A DNA stretch of 23,342 nucleotides. It comes from a virus. Below the pieces are notes generated by a model. That model worked only from the letters and a program-made list of their open reading frames with translations. It had not been told where the DNA came from and ran no database searches. The DNA lies in IMG/VR virus record IMGVR_UViG_3300005095_000366, positions 1 to 23,342 of that record; one strand, written 5' to 3'. Position numbers and translations under genes: made by a program. This document shows, piece after piece, positions 1 to 8,097 of this stretch (its first letter is position 1; every line of letters begins with the position of its first letter).

Positions 1-68
1 TCTTTATAAGTTAGAAAAAATCTTCTTAATAAAATATAATATTTATTTTAATATATAATTATAAGATT
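1..68. other. AT-rich left edge
   Basis: No gene is supported here. One frame is open from base 2 to a TAA at 56-58 (about 18 codons) and could be the tail of an upstream gene, but it is too short to judge. A TATAAT at 35-40 could serve as a -10 box for the next gene; no convincing -35 lies at the right distance. Confidence 0.3.
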
Positions 69-242
69 ATGATTTTTAAAGATAAAAATTGAAAAGAAAT
101 AAAAATTTGAACAAAAGTAAAAAATATAAAATTAAATAAGATTTTTACTTTTTCAGATGAACATAAAAAAGTACATAATTTTTTTAATTGTCCTGAAAAA
201 GATAAAGAGACAATTATATTAGATAGACTTATTATTTTATAA
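69..242 (+). CDS. Small hypothetical protein (57 aa)
   Basis: This open frame of 57 codons from ATG to TAA contains two in-frame TGA (Gly) codons near the N terminus. The product is Lys-rich (MIFKDKNGKEIKIGTKVKNI at the start) with a KNGKEIKIGTKV stretch that looks like a short beta hairpin. I do not recognise the family. It is followed 17 bases later by the next gene on the same strand, so the two may be co-transcribed. Coding is supported by codon use like that of its neighbours and by reading cleanly only under the UGA=Gly code. Confidence 0.6.
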
Positions 243-259
243 TTTAACATAAAACAAAA

Positions 260-862
260 ATGGAAAAAAGAATAAAAGTAAAAATGAGAGGTGTTGAAGT
301 TGAAAAATTAATGGAAGATACAAGTAATAAAAACATAAGAATTAAATGGTGTAAATATTTATGAAATGAACCAGCTGAACTATATGATGATTCTAAAATA
401 TATGAATATGAATTAATGTTTAGATGTTCAGAATGAACAACAACTAAAGAAATTAAAGATTATATAGATAGTTTTAAATGAATTGAGCCAAAAAATAAAA
501 AAGAATATATAGCTCAAATTCATGTATATGAAACAGTGCATTGATTATATAATACAAATACTAAAAACTTTTCTTTACAAGAATTAAAAGAACATTTTAA
601 AAATATAAAGAAAAAAACAATTTGGGAAGATACAAGTAAAAAAACCTGAAAAAATACTTATGAAGTTTGATGAGAAAAATATTGAATAGCAATAAAATTT
701 ATTGTAAATCTTGAAAATGAAGAAATTATAAAAATTTGAATAAAAGAAACTATAAAAAAGAAATTAAGTAAAAAATTATTAAAAGAACTTATTTATTCTT
801 ATAGAAATTTTAAAGAAGTATTAGATTTATTTGATAACTTTATAAATAATGAAACTAAATAG
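260..862 (+). CDS. Hypothetical protein (200 aa)
   Basis: This 201-codon frame ending in TAG has about ten in-frame TGA codons, so it is shredded under the standard code. The protein is soluble-looking and mixed alpha/beta, with no membrane segment or signal peptide. The C-terminal third (roughly residues 145-200) is rich in Lys and predicted helix. I see no catalytic motif and do not recognise the family. Its 3' end overlaps the next start by 14 bases, a typical phage operon arrangement. Confidence 0.75.
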
Positions 863-1070
863 AAAAAATCTTGAAAAAATTTGAGTATTAAAACCAGTCA
901 AAATAAAAGATTTTAATGAATTTATATTAAAAAATTATTCAGATTTTTTAAATGAAAATTATTTACATGTATGATGATTAGAATTTAAAAATAAAAAAAC
1001 TTGAGAAATAAAAGATATAGATGAAGTAAAAGAAGAAATGATAAAAGATTTATTAGAAAAAATTAAATAA
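849..1070 (+). CDS. Small hypothetical protein (73 aa)
   Basis: The start ATG lies inside the previous gene (14-base overlap), suggesting translational coupling. The 73-residue product has four in-frame TGA codons, including a GlyGly pair in the segment HVGGLEF. It ends in a helical charged tail, EVKEEMIKDLLEKIK. A similar EEMIKDLL segment follows the Tad2-like core in the gene at 10832-11257, which may be coincidence in such Lys/Glu-rich sequence. No family is recognised. Confidence 0.6.
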
Positions 1071-1093
1071 AAATATTACTAATTATTTTAAAA

Positions 1094-1372
1094 ATGACTA
1101 ATTTAGAAAAACTATTAAAAAATAAAAAATTCTCTTATGAAATAGATTGAGAATGACAAATAACAGTAAAATTTTTTAAACATTCTTTTCTCTTGATTAA
1201 AAATGATTATGATGAGAATAGAAAACAAACTGAATGGTGGATAACTATTTTATGGGATAAAAATAGCAATTTATCAAAACAAAAAACCAAAAAAGCTTTT
1301 ATAAATTTTATAAAAATTTTAAAAGAAAATAATATAAAATATGTTTTTGATGAATTATTAGACTTTAATTAA
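1094..1372 (+). CDS. Small hypothetical protein (92 aa)
   Basis: This 93-codon frame ends in TAA and has two in-frame TGA codons near residues 19 and 21. The product has an N-terminal helix, a central stretch of likely beta strands with an aromatic TEWWITILW segment, and a C-terminal helix ending in FDELLDFN. That alpha-beta-beta-alpha look resembles many small phage accessory proteins, but no family is recognised. It lies 7 bases upstream of the next gene and probably shares its transcript. Confidence 0.6.
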
Positions 1373-1379
1373 TTTTTTT

Positions 1380-1559
1380 ATGGAAACTAGAGATTTAAAA
1401 TTAAATGATTTTCATAAATATATAATTGAATTATGAAAAATACACAAGGAACTAGCTAAAACAGATCTAAAAAATAAAGAAATTTTTGAAACTCTTAAAT
1501 CTGTGCATGAATGGATAGAGAGATTTAAGAAAATAAAAAAATATAATTTGCCTTTTTAA
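1380..1559 (+). CDS. Small helical hypothetical protein (59 aa)
   Basis: A 59-codon frame starts with METRDLKLNDFHKYIIELGK and ends in TAA. It is almost entirely helical and charged, with one in-frame TGA at about residue 19. Nothing identifies its function. It sits in a row of small ORFs that ends at the promoter at 1821, a region of the kind that often carries early host-takeover genes in phages; that role is inference only. Confidence 0.5.
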
Positions 1560-1580
1560 AATATTTCTTAAAAGAAAAAT

Positions 1581-1834
1581 ATGATTTTACAATATATTGA
1601 TTGAATTAATATTTCAAAAGATAAAAAAGAAATATTAATAAAAAATGGTATGAAGCAGATATATTATTGAGACAAATAAAAAATACTTTTGATAGTATGG
1701 ATTATTTAAAATTAAAAATTCAATTTCAAAATGAATCTAAAGAAATTTTTACTTTATTGAAACTTTTCTGAATTTATCCAAATAAAAGTCTTATTTGTAA
1801 AATAAAAAGAAAAAATAATTTTGACATAAAATAA
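1581..1834 (+). CDS. Split small ORF, possible -1 frameshift
   Basis: Frame 0 starts at ATG 1581 and stops at TAA 1677-1679 (32 codons). The -1 frame is open from 1625 to TAA 1832-1834 and has no good start until ATG 1697. The two frames overlap at a run of six A's within A-AAA-AAT (1640-1646), which fits the X-XXY-YYZ pattern of a -1 slippery heptamer. Joining them there gives one coherent protein of about 84 residues, continuing KKWYEADILLRQIKNTFDSM. This could be programmed frameshifting, a broken gene, or a sequencing error in the A run. The product is unrecognised. Confidence 0.45.
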
Positions 1835-1851
1835 AAAATAAATATTATAAT
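1821..1851 (+). promoter_or_regulatory. Sigma70-like promoter P1
   Basis: There is a perfect TTGACA -35 box at 1821-1826. The -10 is either TATTAT at 1843-1848 (16-base spacer) or TATAAT at 1846-1851 (19-base spacer). The stretch from the -35 to the start of the -10 is the same as in the promoter at 7755, which argues that both are real. Initiation would fall about 25-30 bases upstream of the ATG at 1883. Confidence 0.75.
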
Positions 1852-1882
1852 AATACATATTTTATTTTTTTAAAAAAAGCTT

Positions 1883-2182
1883 ATGGATTTACAAATATGA
1901 TATTTTATACTTTTTATCTTTCTAATTTGATATATTGTTTTTCTTGAAATTCAATATTGAAAAAAGATAAAGGACAATAAATTTTTGCAAGAAGAATTAA
2001 ATAAAATTCATCAAGATAAAGAAAAATATATTTCTTATTGTGATAAAAGAATTGAAAACTTTAAAAAACAAATTAAAAGCAAAAATAAAAGTTTAAATAA
2101 TTACAGACAAAAACTTTTTAGGAGAAATAAAAGAATTAAAAATTTATTATCTAAATTAAATAAAAAATGAAGCCAAAAATAA
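1883..2182 (+). CDS. Single-pass membrane protein with coiled coil (99 aa)
   Basis: The first gene behind promoter P1 starts at an ATG preceded by AAAAAAAGCTT. Residues 5-22 form one hydrophobic segment (GYFILFIFLIGYIVFLE) and are followed by a Lys/Glu-rich heptad region (about 30-60) and a strongly basic C terminus with an RRNKR stretch. This is the shape of a membrane-anchored coiled-coil protein. Inner spanins look like this, but the position ahead of the replication genes, far from the lysis genes, argues against that. No specific family is recognised. The 3' end overlaps the next gene by 16 bases. Confidence 0.7.
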
Positions 2183-2415
2183 TTTTACAAAAAGAACTTA
2201 AAGAAGAATTAAAAACAAATATTATTGAACTTGAAAATTTTTGATTTACTCATAAACAAATTTGAGAAATTATGTGAGATTATAAACAAGTAGTTTCTAA
2301 TCTTAAAAATAATCCTGATTATCCTTTATGAATTGAAAAAGCAAAAAGACTTTTAGAAAATATAAATAATTTCAAACAAAAAGAAGAATATAAAAATTTA
2401 ATAAATAAAAGTTAA
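2167..2415 (+). CDS. Small helix-turn-helix-like protein (82 aa)
   Basis: It starts inside the preceding gene, in another frame. Residues about 27-60 read FTHKQIGEIMGDYKQVVSNL followed by KNNPDYPLG, which resembles a helix-turn-helix of the Xre/Cro or terminase-small-subunit kind: a short helix with QIGEIMG, then a recognition-like helix QVVSNLKN. The Gly residues in that motif are encoded by TGA. A role as a transcription regulator or DNA-binding accessory of the adjacent primase-helicase is plausible but unproven. It ends 5 bases before the primase gene. Confidence 0.6.
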
Positions 2416-2420
2416 GAAAA

Positions 2421-4685
2421 ATGGATGCAATAACTAAATTAAAAACAGAAGTTAATTTAGTTGAACATATTTCTAAAAGATTATGACAAAAAGGAATAAA
2501 TGAAACTCAATGAGTTAGATTTAAAGCTCATGAAAAAGATAAAAACCCAAGTTTGCTTGTTTATAAAGACCAAAATAAAGGTTATATGGATTACTCTTGA
2601 GTTTTAGGCTGATGATCAATAATTGATTTTGAGTTAAAATTTACAGGAAAAGACAAAAAAGAAGTTATTAAAGATTTATGTGCTATGTATAATATAGAAT
2701 CTGAAAAAAAAGAATTTAAAAAATCTCCAAAAAGAACTGAACTTGTAGAAAAATTTGAATCATATAAGATGAAAAAATCTTGTCCTTGATTTGAAAGATT
2801 TTTACAATTAAGATGAATAAAATATGATTTTATAACTGAAAATAAAGATTTTATAAATAAACTAGCACAAGAGTTTTGATTTGCTGAAAATATTTGGATT
2901 AAAGATAAAATTTATAAAGATTGTATTATATTCCCTTGTTATAAAAATGATGAAATTTGTTGAGCTAAATTAAGAACTATAGACTGAACACCTTTTTCTT
3001 TTGGTTGAAAAGAGATTAAAAGTGTTTCAGTTTGAAAACCTTATTGAACTTGATTAATTTATGAAAAAGAAGAAATTTCAAGTAAATTTGTTTTAATTGT
3101 AGAATGAGAAACAGACTATTTAATTTTAAAATTACTTTGATTTAAAAGTGTTATTTGAAACTTATGATGAGTCTCTGCTCATGCTGATGAAATTCAAAAA
3201 CTTACAAAAAATGTTGATAAAATTATTTGTCTTTATGATAATGATTGACCTTGATTAAATGCTACTTATAGTCTACAAGATAAAATTTGAAGACCGATAA
3301 GAAAAGTTATTTATCCAAAAATTGACTGATTAGATAAATATGATATTAATGATTTATATAATCAAGGTTGGAGAAAAGAAGATTTTATTGAATTAATTAA
3401 AAACTCTGTTCTTTTGGATGAATTTAAAAAAGATGAGATTATAAAACAAAATCCTTTATATGAAGATAGAATTTTTTACCACAATATTAAAATGGAGTAT
3501 TTTGATATAAAAGATTTTTCTTTTAAAAGTTTATATTCTATAGCTAGACATTTTTGACAAAAACCTAAAGAATTTGATGAATTAAGATTAAAATGAGAAA
3601 TACCAACTTATGATTGAATTTGTTATTTTGATTGATGAAAAAAATGACTTTATAATTTATTAGATAAAAAAGATATTATAAAACCTAGCAATAATCCAAC
3701 AGTGCATGAAGATATACAATTTTTAATAAAAAATATTTGCTGATGAAATAAAGAAAATATGGAGTGGTTATTAAAAGCTATTTTATATAAATATACTCAT
3801 CTTAATGATGTTTTGATCCCTGCTGTTGTTTTCCATTGAGTTGGTTGAACTTGAAAATGATTATTTATAAAATTATTATCAAAAATATTTTGAGAAAATA
3901 ATACTCAAATTTGATTAACTCAAGAAAGTATAGAATCAAGATTTGCTACTTATACTTGACAAAAATTAATTGTAGAGTTTAAAGAATTATCTGTTGATAA
4001 TACTGCAAAATGAAAAAAGAACATGCAAAAGTTGAAAACTTTCATTATGGAAGATAAAATAATTATTGAGAAAAAAGGACAAGACCCTATTTCTACTGAA
4101 AATATAGCTTGGTTTATAATGAGTTCAAATGAAAATAAGCCTATTCAACTTGATTCTTCTGATAGTTGAAATAGAAGATTTTCAATAATCAAAACTTGAA
4201 CACCAATTTGATTAGAAAAATGATGAAAAATAGCAGAAGCTATAAAAGACAAAAAAAATGTAGAAAATTTTTTAGCATATCTTTTTAAAAAATATCCTGA
4301 AATTCCAAAAGCAAAAAATATTTTACCTTTAGATAATGAAGATAAAAGAGAATTAGAATTACTTTCTGAATCTGTTTGAAATTTATTTTTTAAATGGTTT
4401 GAAGAAAAATACCCAAATGTAAAATATATAACAAACAAAGAAAGAAATTTTTTCTTGAACTTATATAGAGAAGAAATAGGAGAAGATGACTATATAAATA
4501 ATGATAGATATAAAATAAATTATTTTAACAATAGTTTATCTGTTAGATATAAAGTTATTGCAACAACTATAAAATGAAAAAAATTTAGATGATATAGAAT
4601 TGAAAAAGAAGTTGAATGAGATTGATTATTACCTGAATGAGAAATAAAAAGAATAATACAAAGTAAAAATGATTTAGTTTTTTAA
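2421..4685 (+). CDS. Primase-helicase (TOPRIM plus SF3/D5-like ATPase, 754 aa)
   Basis: This is a bifunctional replication protein that would make primers and unwind DNA at the phage fork. The N terminus (about 33-70) has the layout of a CHC2-type primase domain (RFKAHEKDKNPSLLVYKD) but lacks the zinc cysteines. A TOPRIM domain follows, with VEGE at 227-230 and DND at 273-275. The C-terminal half holds a helicase ATPase with a Walker A GVGGTGKG at 473-480, where four of the five glycines are TGA-encoded, then acidic and sensor-like motifs (LIVEFKELS; FIMSSNENKP; GNRRFSII) as in D5/SF3 phage primase-helicases. About fifty in-frame TGA codons destroy the gene under the standard code. It is the central gene of the P1 operon. 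Whether it primes without zinc is not clear. Confidence 0.9.
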
Positions 4686-4696
4686 CAATAAAAAAA

Positions 4697-5053
4697 ATGT
4701 TTGATTTTGTTTTAAAAGAATGTATTGAAAAATGAATAAAAATTTTAAATAAACCAAAAAGTTTTTCAGATGAATTATCTTTTGTTATTTTTAAATTAAA
4801 ACATAATAATTTTGATATAAAATTAATTAATAATTTTAAAAATAGAGATTGATGAGAAATTCAAACTACATATAAAAATAATTATTGTAAATTCATAGTA
4901 ACATATAATACTATTTATATTGAAAAATTTAATATAGATTATACTTGAGAAGAATTTTTAGAAAAAATTTACTTTAGTGATATTAAAATTTTTCAAGAAA
5001 ATTATTCTTGAATATTACAAAGTGTACAAAATATTTTATTAAAATGAAAATAA
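4697..5053 (+). CDS. Hypothetical protein (118 aa)
   Basis: This 119-codon frame lies between the primase-helicase and the SF2 helicase, 11 bases after the former and overlapping the latter's longer start by 10. The product is soluble and mixed alpha/beta, with central likely beta strands (EIQTTYKNNYCKFIVTYNT) and a C-terminal helix (SGILQSVQNILLKGK). No catalytic motif is seen. Its location suggests a replication accessory role, which is inference only. Confidence 0.7.
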
Positions 5054-6423
5054 AAATGAATATTTTAGAAATAAAAGATTTTTTAACAATAAGAAAAAAA
5101 GTTTATAATCATTTTTTAGATAGAATGACTGATAAAGTTATAAGATATTATAACTGAAAATATTTACCACCTACTATTGATTATGTTATTGATCCAACTT
5201 GAATAAAAAATATTCCTGAAATAGAAAAAACTATAAATTTAAAAATAAAAGAAATTCCTGAACAAGAAAAAATAAAATTTAAAGAAAATATTGAAATTCA
5301 AAATAAAGTATTAGAACAAATAAAAAAAAGAAATGAGAAATATAATTATAGATGTTGATTAATAGAACTAAAAACTTGAAAATGAAAAAGTCATGTTATC
5401 TTAGATATAACTAAATATTATAATACTAATACTTTAATTTTAGTTCATAATGTAAAAACATTGTGAGAAATGTGTGAAAAGTTTAAAAAATTTACAAATA
5501 TAGAACCAGCTCAATACTGATGATGAAAAAAAGAATTGTGAAAAATAACAATAATGACTAAAAAAAGTTTTACTTTAGATTATAAAAAATTTTCTGAAAA
5601 ATTTTCTTTAGTCTTGATTGATGAAGCACCTGTACAATTTACAAAAAAATTTTGGACTGCTTTAAATATTTTTTTTAATTGACAAAAATGAGTTGCTTTA
5701 TATTGATTAAGTTGAACACCATACCAAGATATTTTAGACCAAAAAGATTTAGAAAAATATTTTTGATTAACAATAAAAGTAAAATGACAAGAAAATAATT
5801 GATATAATATAATCCCTAATTTTACTTTTTATGATTATCATTTTAATTGAAGATATGAATATGAAAATCCTGCAGAAATGAGAACTGCTATAAGTGAAAA
5901 TCAAACAAGATTAAAAGAACAAATTAAAAATATTAAAGAATTATTTAAAAATTCTAAATGTTTATTAATTTTAACAGATAGAAAAAATGAAGTTTTTAAT
6001 TTTGAAGAACAAATAAAAAAAATATTTTCTGAAAAAATTTTTATGTTTCCTATTCATGGAGACACAAAAATTAAAGATGATGAAAAAAATATTAAAAAAG
6101 CTAAAGAAAAAATATTAAATTGAGAAAAAATAATAATTTTTTGAACAATACAAAAAGTTTGAATTTGAGTTGATATACCTTTTATAGATACAATTTTTTT
6201 AGCAAGTGCTATAAAATTCAAAGCTACAGTGATTCAAGCAATTTGAAGATGATTAAGAAAATTTAAAGATAAAAATAAAGTTCTAGTTTGAGTTTGGAAT
6301 GATTTACCAATTTTAAACAACCAAAGAAGAGAAAAAATAAAAACTATAACTTCTGAATATTGAATAAAAAAAGAAGATATAGAAATAAATAAAATCTGAA
6401 AAAAAGAAAGAATTAAATTTTAA
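5044..6423 (+). CDS. SF2 DNA/RNA helicase (459 aa)
   Basis: This is an ATP-dependent helicase of superfamily 2, the group of phage UvsW-like and DEAD/DEAH enzymes. With the start at 5044, motif I is KTGKGKS at 110-116, motif II is DEAP at 193-196, motif III is LSGTP just after residue 220, and motif VI is QAIGRGLR at 398-405 with both arginine positions present. Glycines in motifs I, III and VI are encoded by TGA. A second in-frame ATG at 5056 sits directly after the previous stop in the TAAAAATG context common here and may be the true start (455 aa). The length is short for a full UvsW, and no extra domains are seen. It probably acts in replication restart or recombination with the RecU-like and Rad50-like proteins. 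Confidence 0.88.
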
Positions 6424-6434
6424 TTTTAAAAAAT

Positions 6435-7310
6435 ATGTCAAAAATACATAAAATAAATGATGATTGTATAAAAACAATGAAAAAATTAAAAGATGAGTCA
6501 ATTGATGTTTGTATTACTGATTGTCCTTATATAGTAAAATGATGATGAACAAGAACTATATTAATTGATGAGAATTGAAATGAAATAAATAAAAATTGGG
6601 CAAAAACAGATCCAAAAGGTTGCTTAAATAGATGATATAAAGAAATTAAAGTTCCTAGCAGTAATACTAAATGTAATGATAAATGGAAGAAAAAATGAGA
6701 AACAATAGTAAATTCTAATGTTAGAGATTGAAAAATGTTTGAACATAATGACTTATCTTTTGCTGATTGGCTTCCTGAATTATATAGAATTATGAAAAAT
6801 TGAACTCATACTTATATAATGATAAATGCAAGAAATCTAAAAGAATTACAACTTGAAGCTGAAATTTGTGCTAATACAGAAGAAGAAAAAGAAAAAATTA
6901 GAAATTGAAAAAGAGTAAAAAAGAAATGATTTATTTTTCAAAATCTTCTTGTTTGGAATAAATGAAATTTTACACCAAATAAATATTATATGCAAGGAGC
7001 TGAATTTATTCTTATGTTAAGAAAATGACCAGCAAGAAATATAAATGATATGTGAAGTACAAATATTATAAATGTAAAAAATATAATTTGAAAAAAGCAG
7101 CATCCAACAGAAAAACCAGCTGAATTATATGAATATATGCTTAAAAATTCAATAAACCTACCAAGTGAAGAAAATCCTAATCCTACTAATTGGATTATTG
7201 ATCCTTTTGCTTGATGTTGACCAATAATTGAAGCATGAAAAAAATATAATTGCAATATTGTTGCAATTGAAATTGATAAAGAATATTTTGAAATATTAGA
7301 TAAAAGATAA
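6435..7310 (+). CDS. Beta-class DNA methyltransferase (291 aa)
   Basis: This is an S-adenosylmethionine-dependent DNA amino-methyltransferase (N6-adenine or N4-cytosine). The catalytic motif IV comes first, TDCPY at 28-32, and the SAM-binding motif I near the C terminus, DPFAGCGPIIEAG from about 256, followed by the acidic motif II (VAIEID). This order defines the beta class. Motif IV is DCPY rather than the usual (D/N/S)PP(Y/F); the missing proline is unusual. No restriction enzyme lies beside it, so it is probably an orphan enzyme protecting phage DNA from host restriction. Specificity cannot be read from the sequence. It lies 3 bases upstream of the RecU-like gene. Confidence 0.87.
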
Positions 7311-7313
7311 AAA

Positions 7314-7721
7314 ATGAAAAACCTAAATTTTAATATAAAATGAAATTTTACTTTAGAAAGTAAATTTACAACTGCTTTTTTAAAAGAATTTACAAAAGAT
7401 AAAAAATGATGGGCTTTTAAAATTCCTGATTTAATTAGAACAATTAAACCTTTTGATTTTTTTTGAATAAATAAATGATGAGTTTATTTTTGTGAAGTAA
7501 AAATGATTGATTGAGATATTTTTAATTTTTCTATTTTAAGAAATAATCAATATACTGCACTTAAAAGAATTTATTTATTAATTGATAATTTTTGTTTTAT
7601 AAATATGTTTTCTATTGTTTTAATTTATTCAAAAAAATATAATACATATAAAATTATAAATTTTAAAGATATTCTAAAAGCTGAAAAACAAGGGAAAAAC
7701 TTTATAAAATTAAACTTTTAA
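7314..7721 (+). CDS. RecU-like Holliday-junction/PD-(D/E)XK nuclease (135 aa)
   Basis: The product looks like a minimal RecU-type resolvase. It has KPFDFFG (Asp48), then a strand ending FCEVK (Glu61, Lys63) that supplies the E-x-K of the PD-(D/E)XK fold, then LRNNQYTALKRI, which matches the RecU region around its conserved Gln. At 135 residues it is shorter than cellular RecU (about 200), as phage versions often are. It would cut branched recombination or replication intermediates before packaging. It is the last gene before the second promoter. A different member of the same nuclease superfamily (VRR-NUC or Hjc type) remains possible. Confidence 0.72.
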
Positions 7722-7754
7722 GAATAAGTTTTATAAAAAAAGTCAAAAAAAGTT

Positions 7755-7782
7755 TTGACATAAAATAAAAAATAAATATACT
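7755..7782 (+). promoter_or_regulatory. Sigma70-like promoter P2
   Basis: TTGACA lies at 7755-7760, with a 16-base spacer and TATACT at 7777-7782. From the two T's before TTGACA through AATAAATAT the sequence is identical to promoter P1 at 1821. Transcription would begin near 7789, which is the 5' foot of the first structured RNA element, and would run through the tRNA-like gene into the operon at 8098. Confidence 0.8.
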
Positions 7783-7786
7783 AATC

Positions 7787-7848
7787 TTGTAAATAAGATA
7801 AGACCTAAAGACATTACTTTTAAAGTAGCTATTGGCACTTATTTACAA
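7787..7848 (+). ncRNA. Structured RNA element E1
   Basis: An 11-base perfect inverted repeat, TTGTAAATAAG at 7787-7797 and CTTATTTACAA at 7838-7848, closes a 40-base interior. That interior holds a small hairpin (TTACTT/AAGTAG around 7814-7828) and the unpaired-looking segments GACCTAAAGACA and CTATTGGCA. It begins at or just before the predicted transcription start of P2. No T-arm is visible, so it is not a tRNA, and I do not recognise a riboswitch class. No coding frame covers it. It may be a 5' protective or regulatory structure. Confidence 0.5.
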
Positions 7849-7855
7849 AATATAT

Positions 7856-7949
7856 GGGAGAGTAGCTTAATGGGTAAAGTTTATCATCCTTAGAACTGCT
7901 CATGATGATATGAAGACAGTTGTTGCAGGTTCAAATCCTGTCTCTCCCA
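7856..7949 (+). tRNA. tRNA-like gene with aberrant anticodon arm
   Basis: A perfect 7-bp acceptor stem (GGGAGAG at 7856-7862, CTCTCCC at 7942-7948, discriminator A7949), a normal D arm (GCTT/AAGT with a GGGTA loop) and a standard T arm (GCAGG, loop TTCAAAT, CCTGT) identify a tRNA. CCA is not encoded. Between the D and T arms there are 44 bases instead of about 23, and no 5-bp stem with a 7-base loop exists. AACTG (7894-7898) and CAGTT (7917-7921) could be a Met/Ile-type anticodon stem with CTCAT at the loop start (anticodon CAT). Two extra segments, TATCATC (7882-7888) and GATGATA (7904-7910), are perfectly complementary, so the arm could form an H-type pseudoknot. No U33-UCA sequence is present, so it is not an obvious UGA-decoding Gly tRNA. 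Confidence 0.7.
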
Positions 7950-7951
7950 GC

Positions 7952-8030
7952 TTTATATTTTACACCTTGATTATAAAATCAAGATGTTGCCGAAGCTTAC
8001 AACTTTATAGTTGTAGGTGTAGAATATAAA
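7952..8030 (+). ncRNA. Structured RNA element E3 (three-way junction)
   Basis: A 15-bp outer stem (7952-7966 with 8016-8030, one G-U pair) encloses two 7-bp hairpins: CTTGATT/AATCAAG with loop ATAA (7966-7983) and TACAACT/AGTTGTA with loop TTAT (7998-8015). They are separated by the 14-base joint ATGTTGCCGAAGCT. GTTG in the joint could pair instead with the CAAC of the second hairpin, so a switch is conceivable. GAAGCTT at 7992-7998 is also complementary to AAGCTTC at 8043-8049 downstream. It follows the tRNA-like gene by two bases. It is neither a typical terminator (no T run) nor a recognised RNA family. Confidence 0.55.
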
Positions 8031-8097
8031 AAATCTACATAAAAGCTTCCAGTCAAGAAGTAAAACTGATTTATTTTATAACATAATTTTATATATT

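Noticed and set aside
1985-2170. Separate 61-aa gene starting at TTG
   Set aside because: It is the C-terminal part of the 99-aa membrane/coiled-coil gene starting at 1883, cut only by TGA codons that encode Gly.
4145-4438. Long minus-strand frame opposite the primase-helicase gene
   Set aside because: It is a shadow of the 754-aa plus-strand gene, whose motifs are clear when TGA is read as Gly.
7882-7916. Hammerhead ribozyme suggested by TGATGA and GAAG
   Set aside because: The conserved CUGAUGA and GAAA core with three helices cannot be assembled here; the stretch is better explained by the tRNA-like arm.
7856-7949. tRNA-Leu (anticodon TAG) reading using loop CTTAGAA
   Set aside because: The flanking TATCATC/GATGATA stem would need removal of 8 bases to give a 7-base loop, and no class II variable arm can be found. 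It is kept only as an alternative thought.
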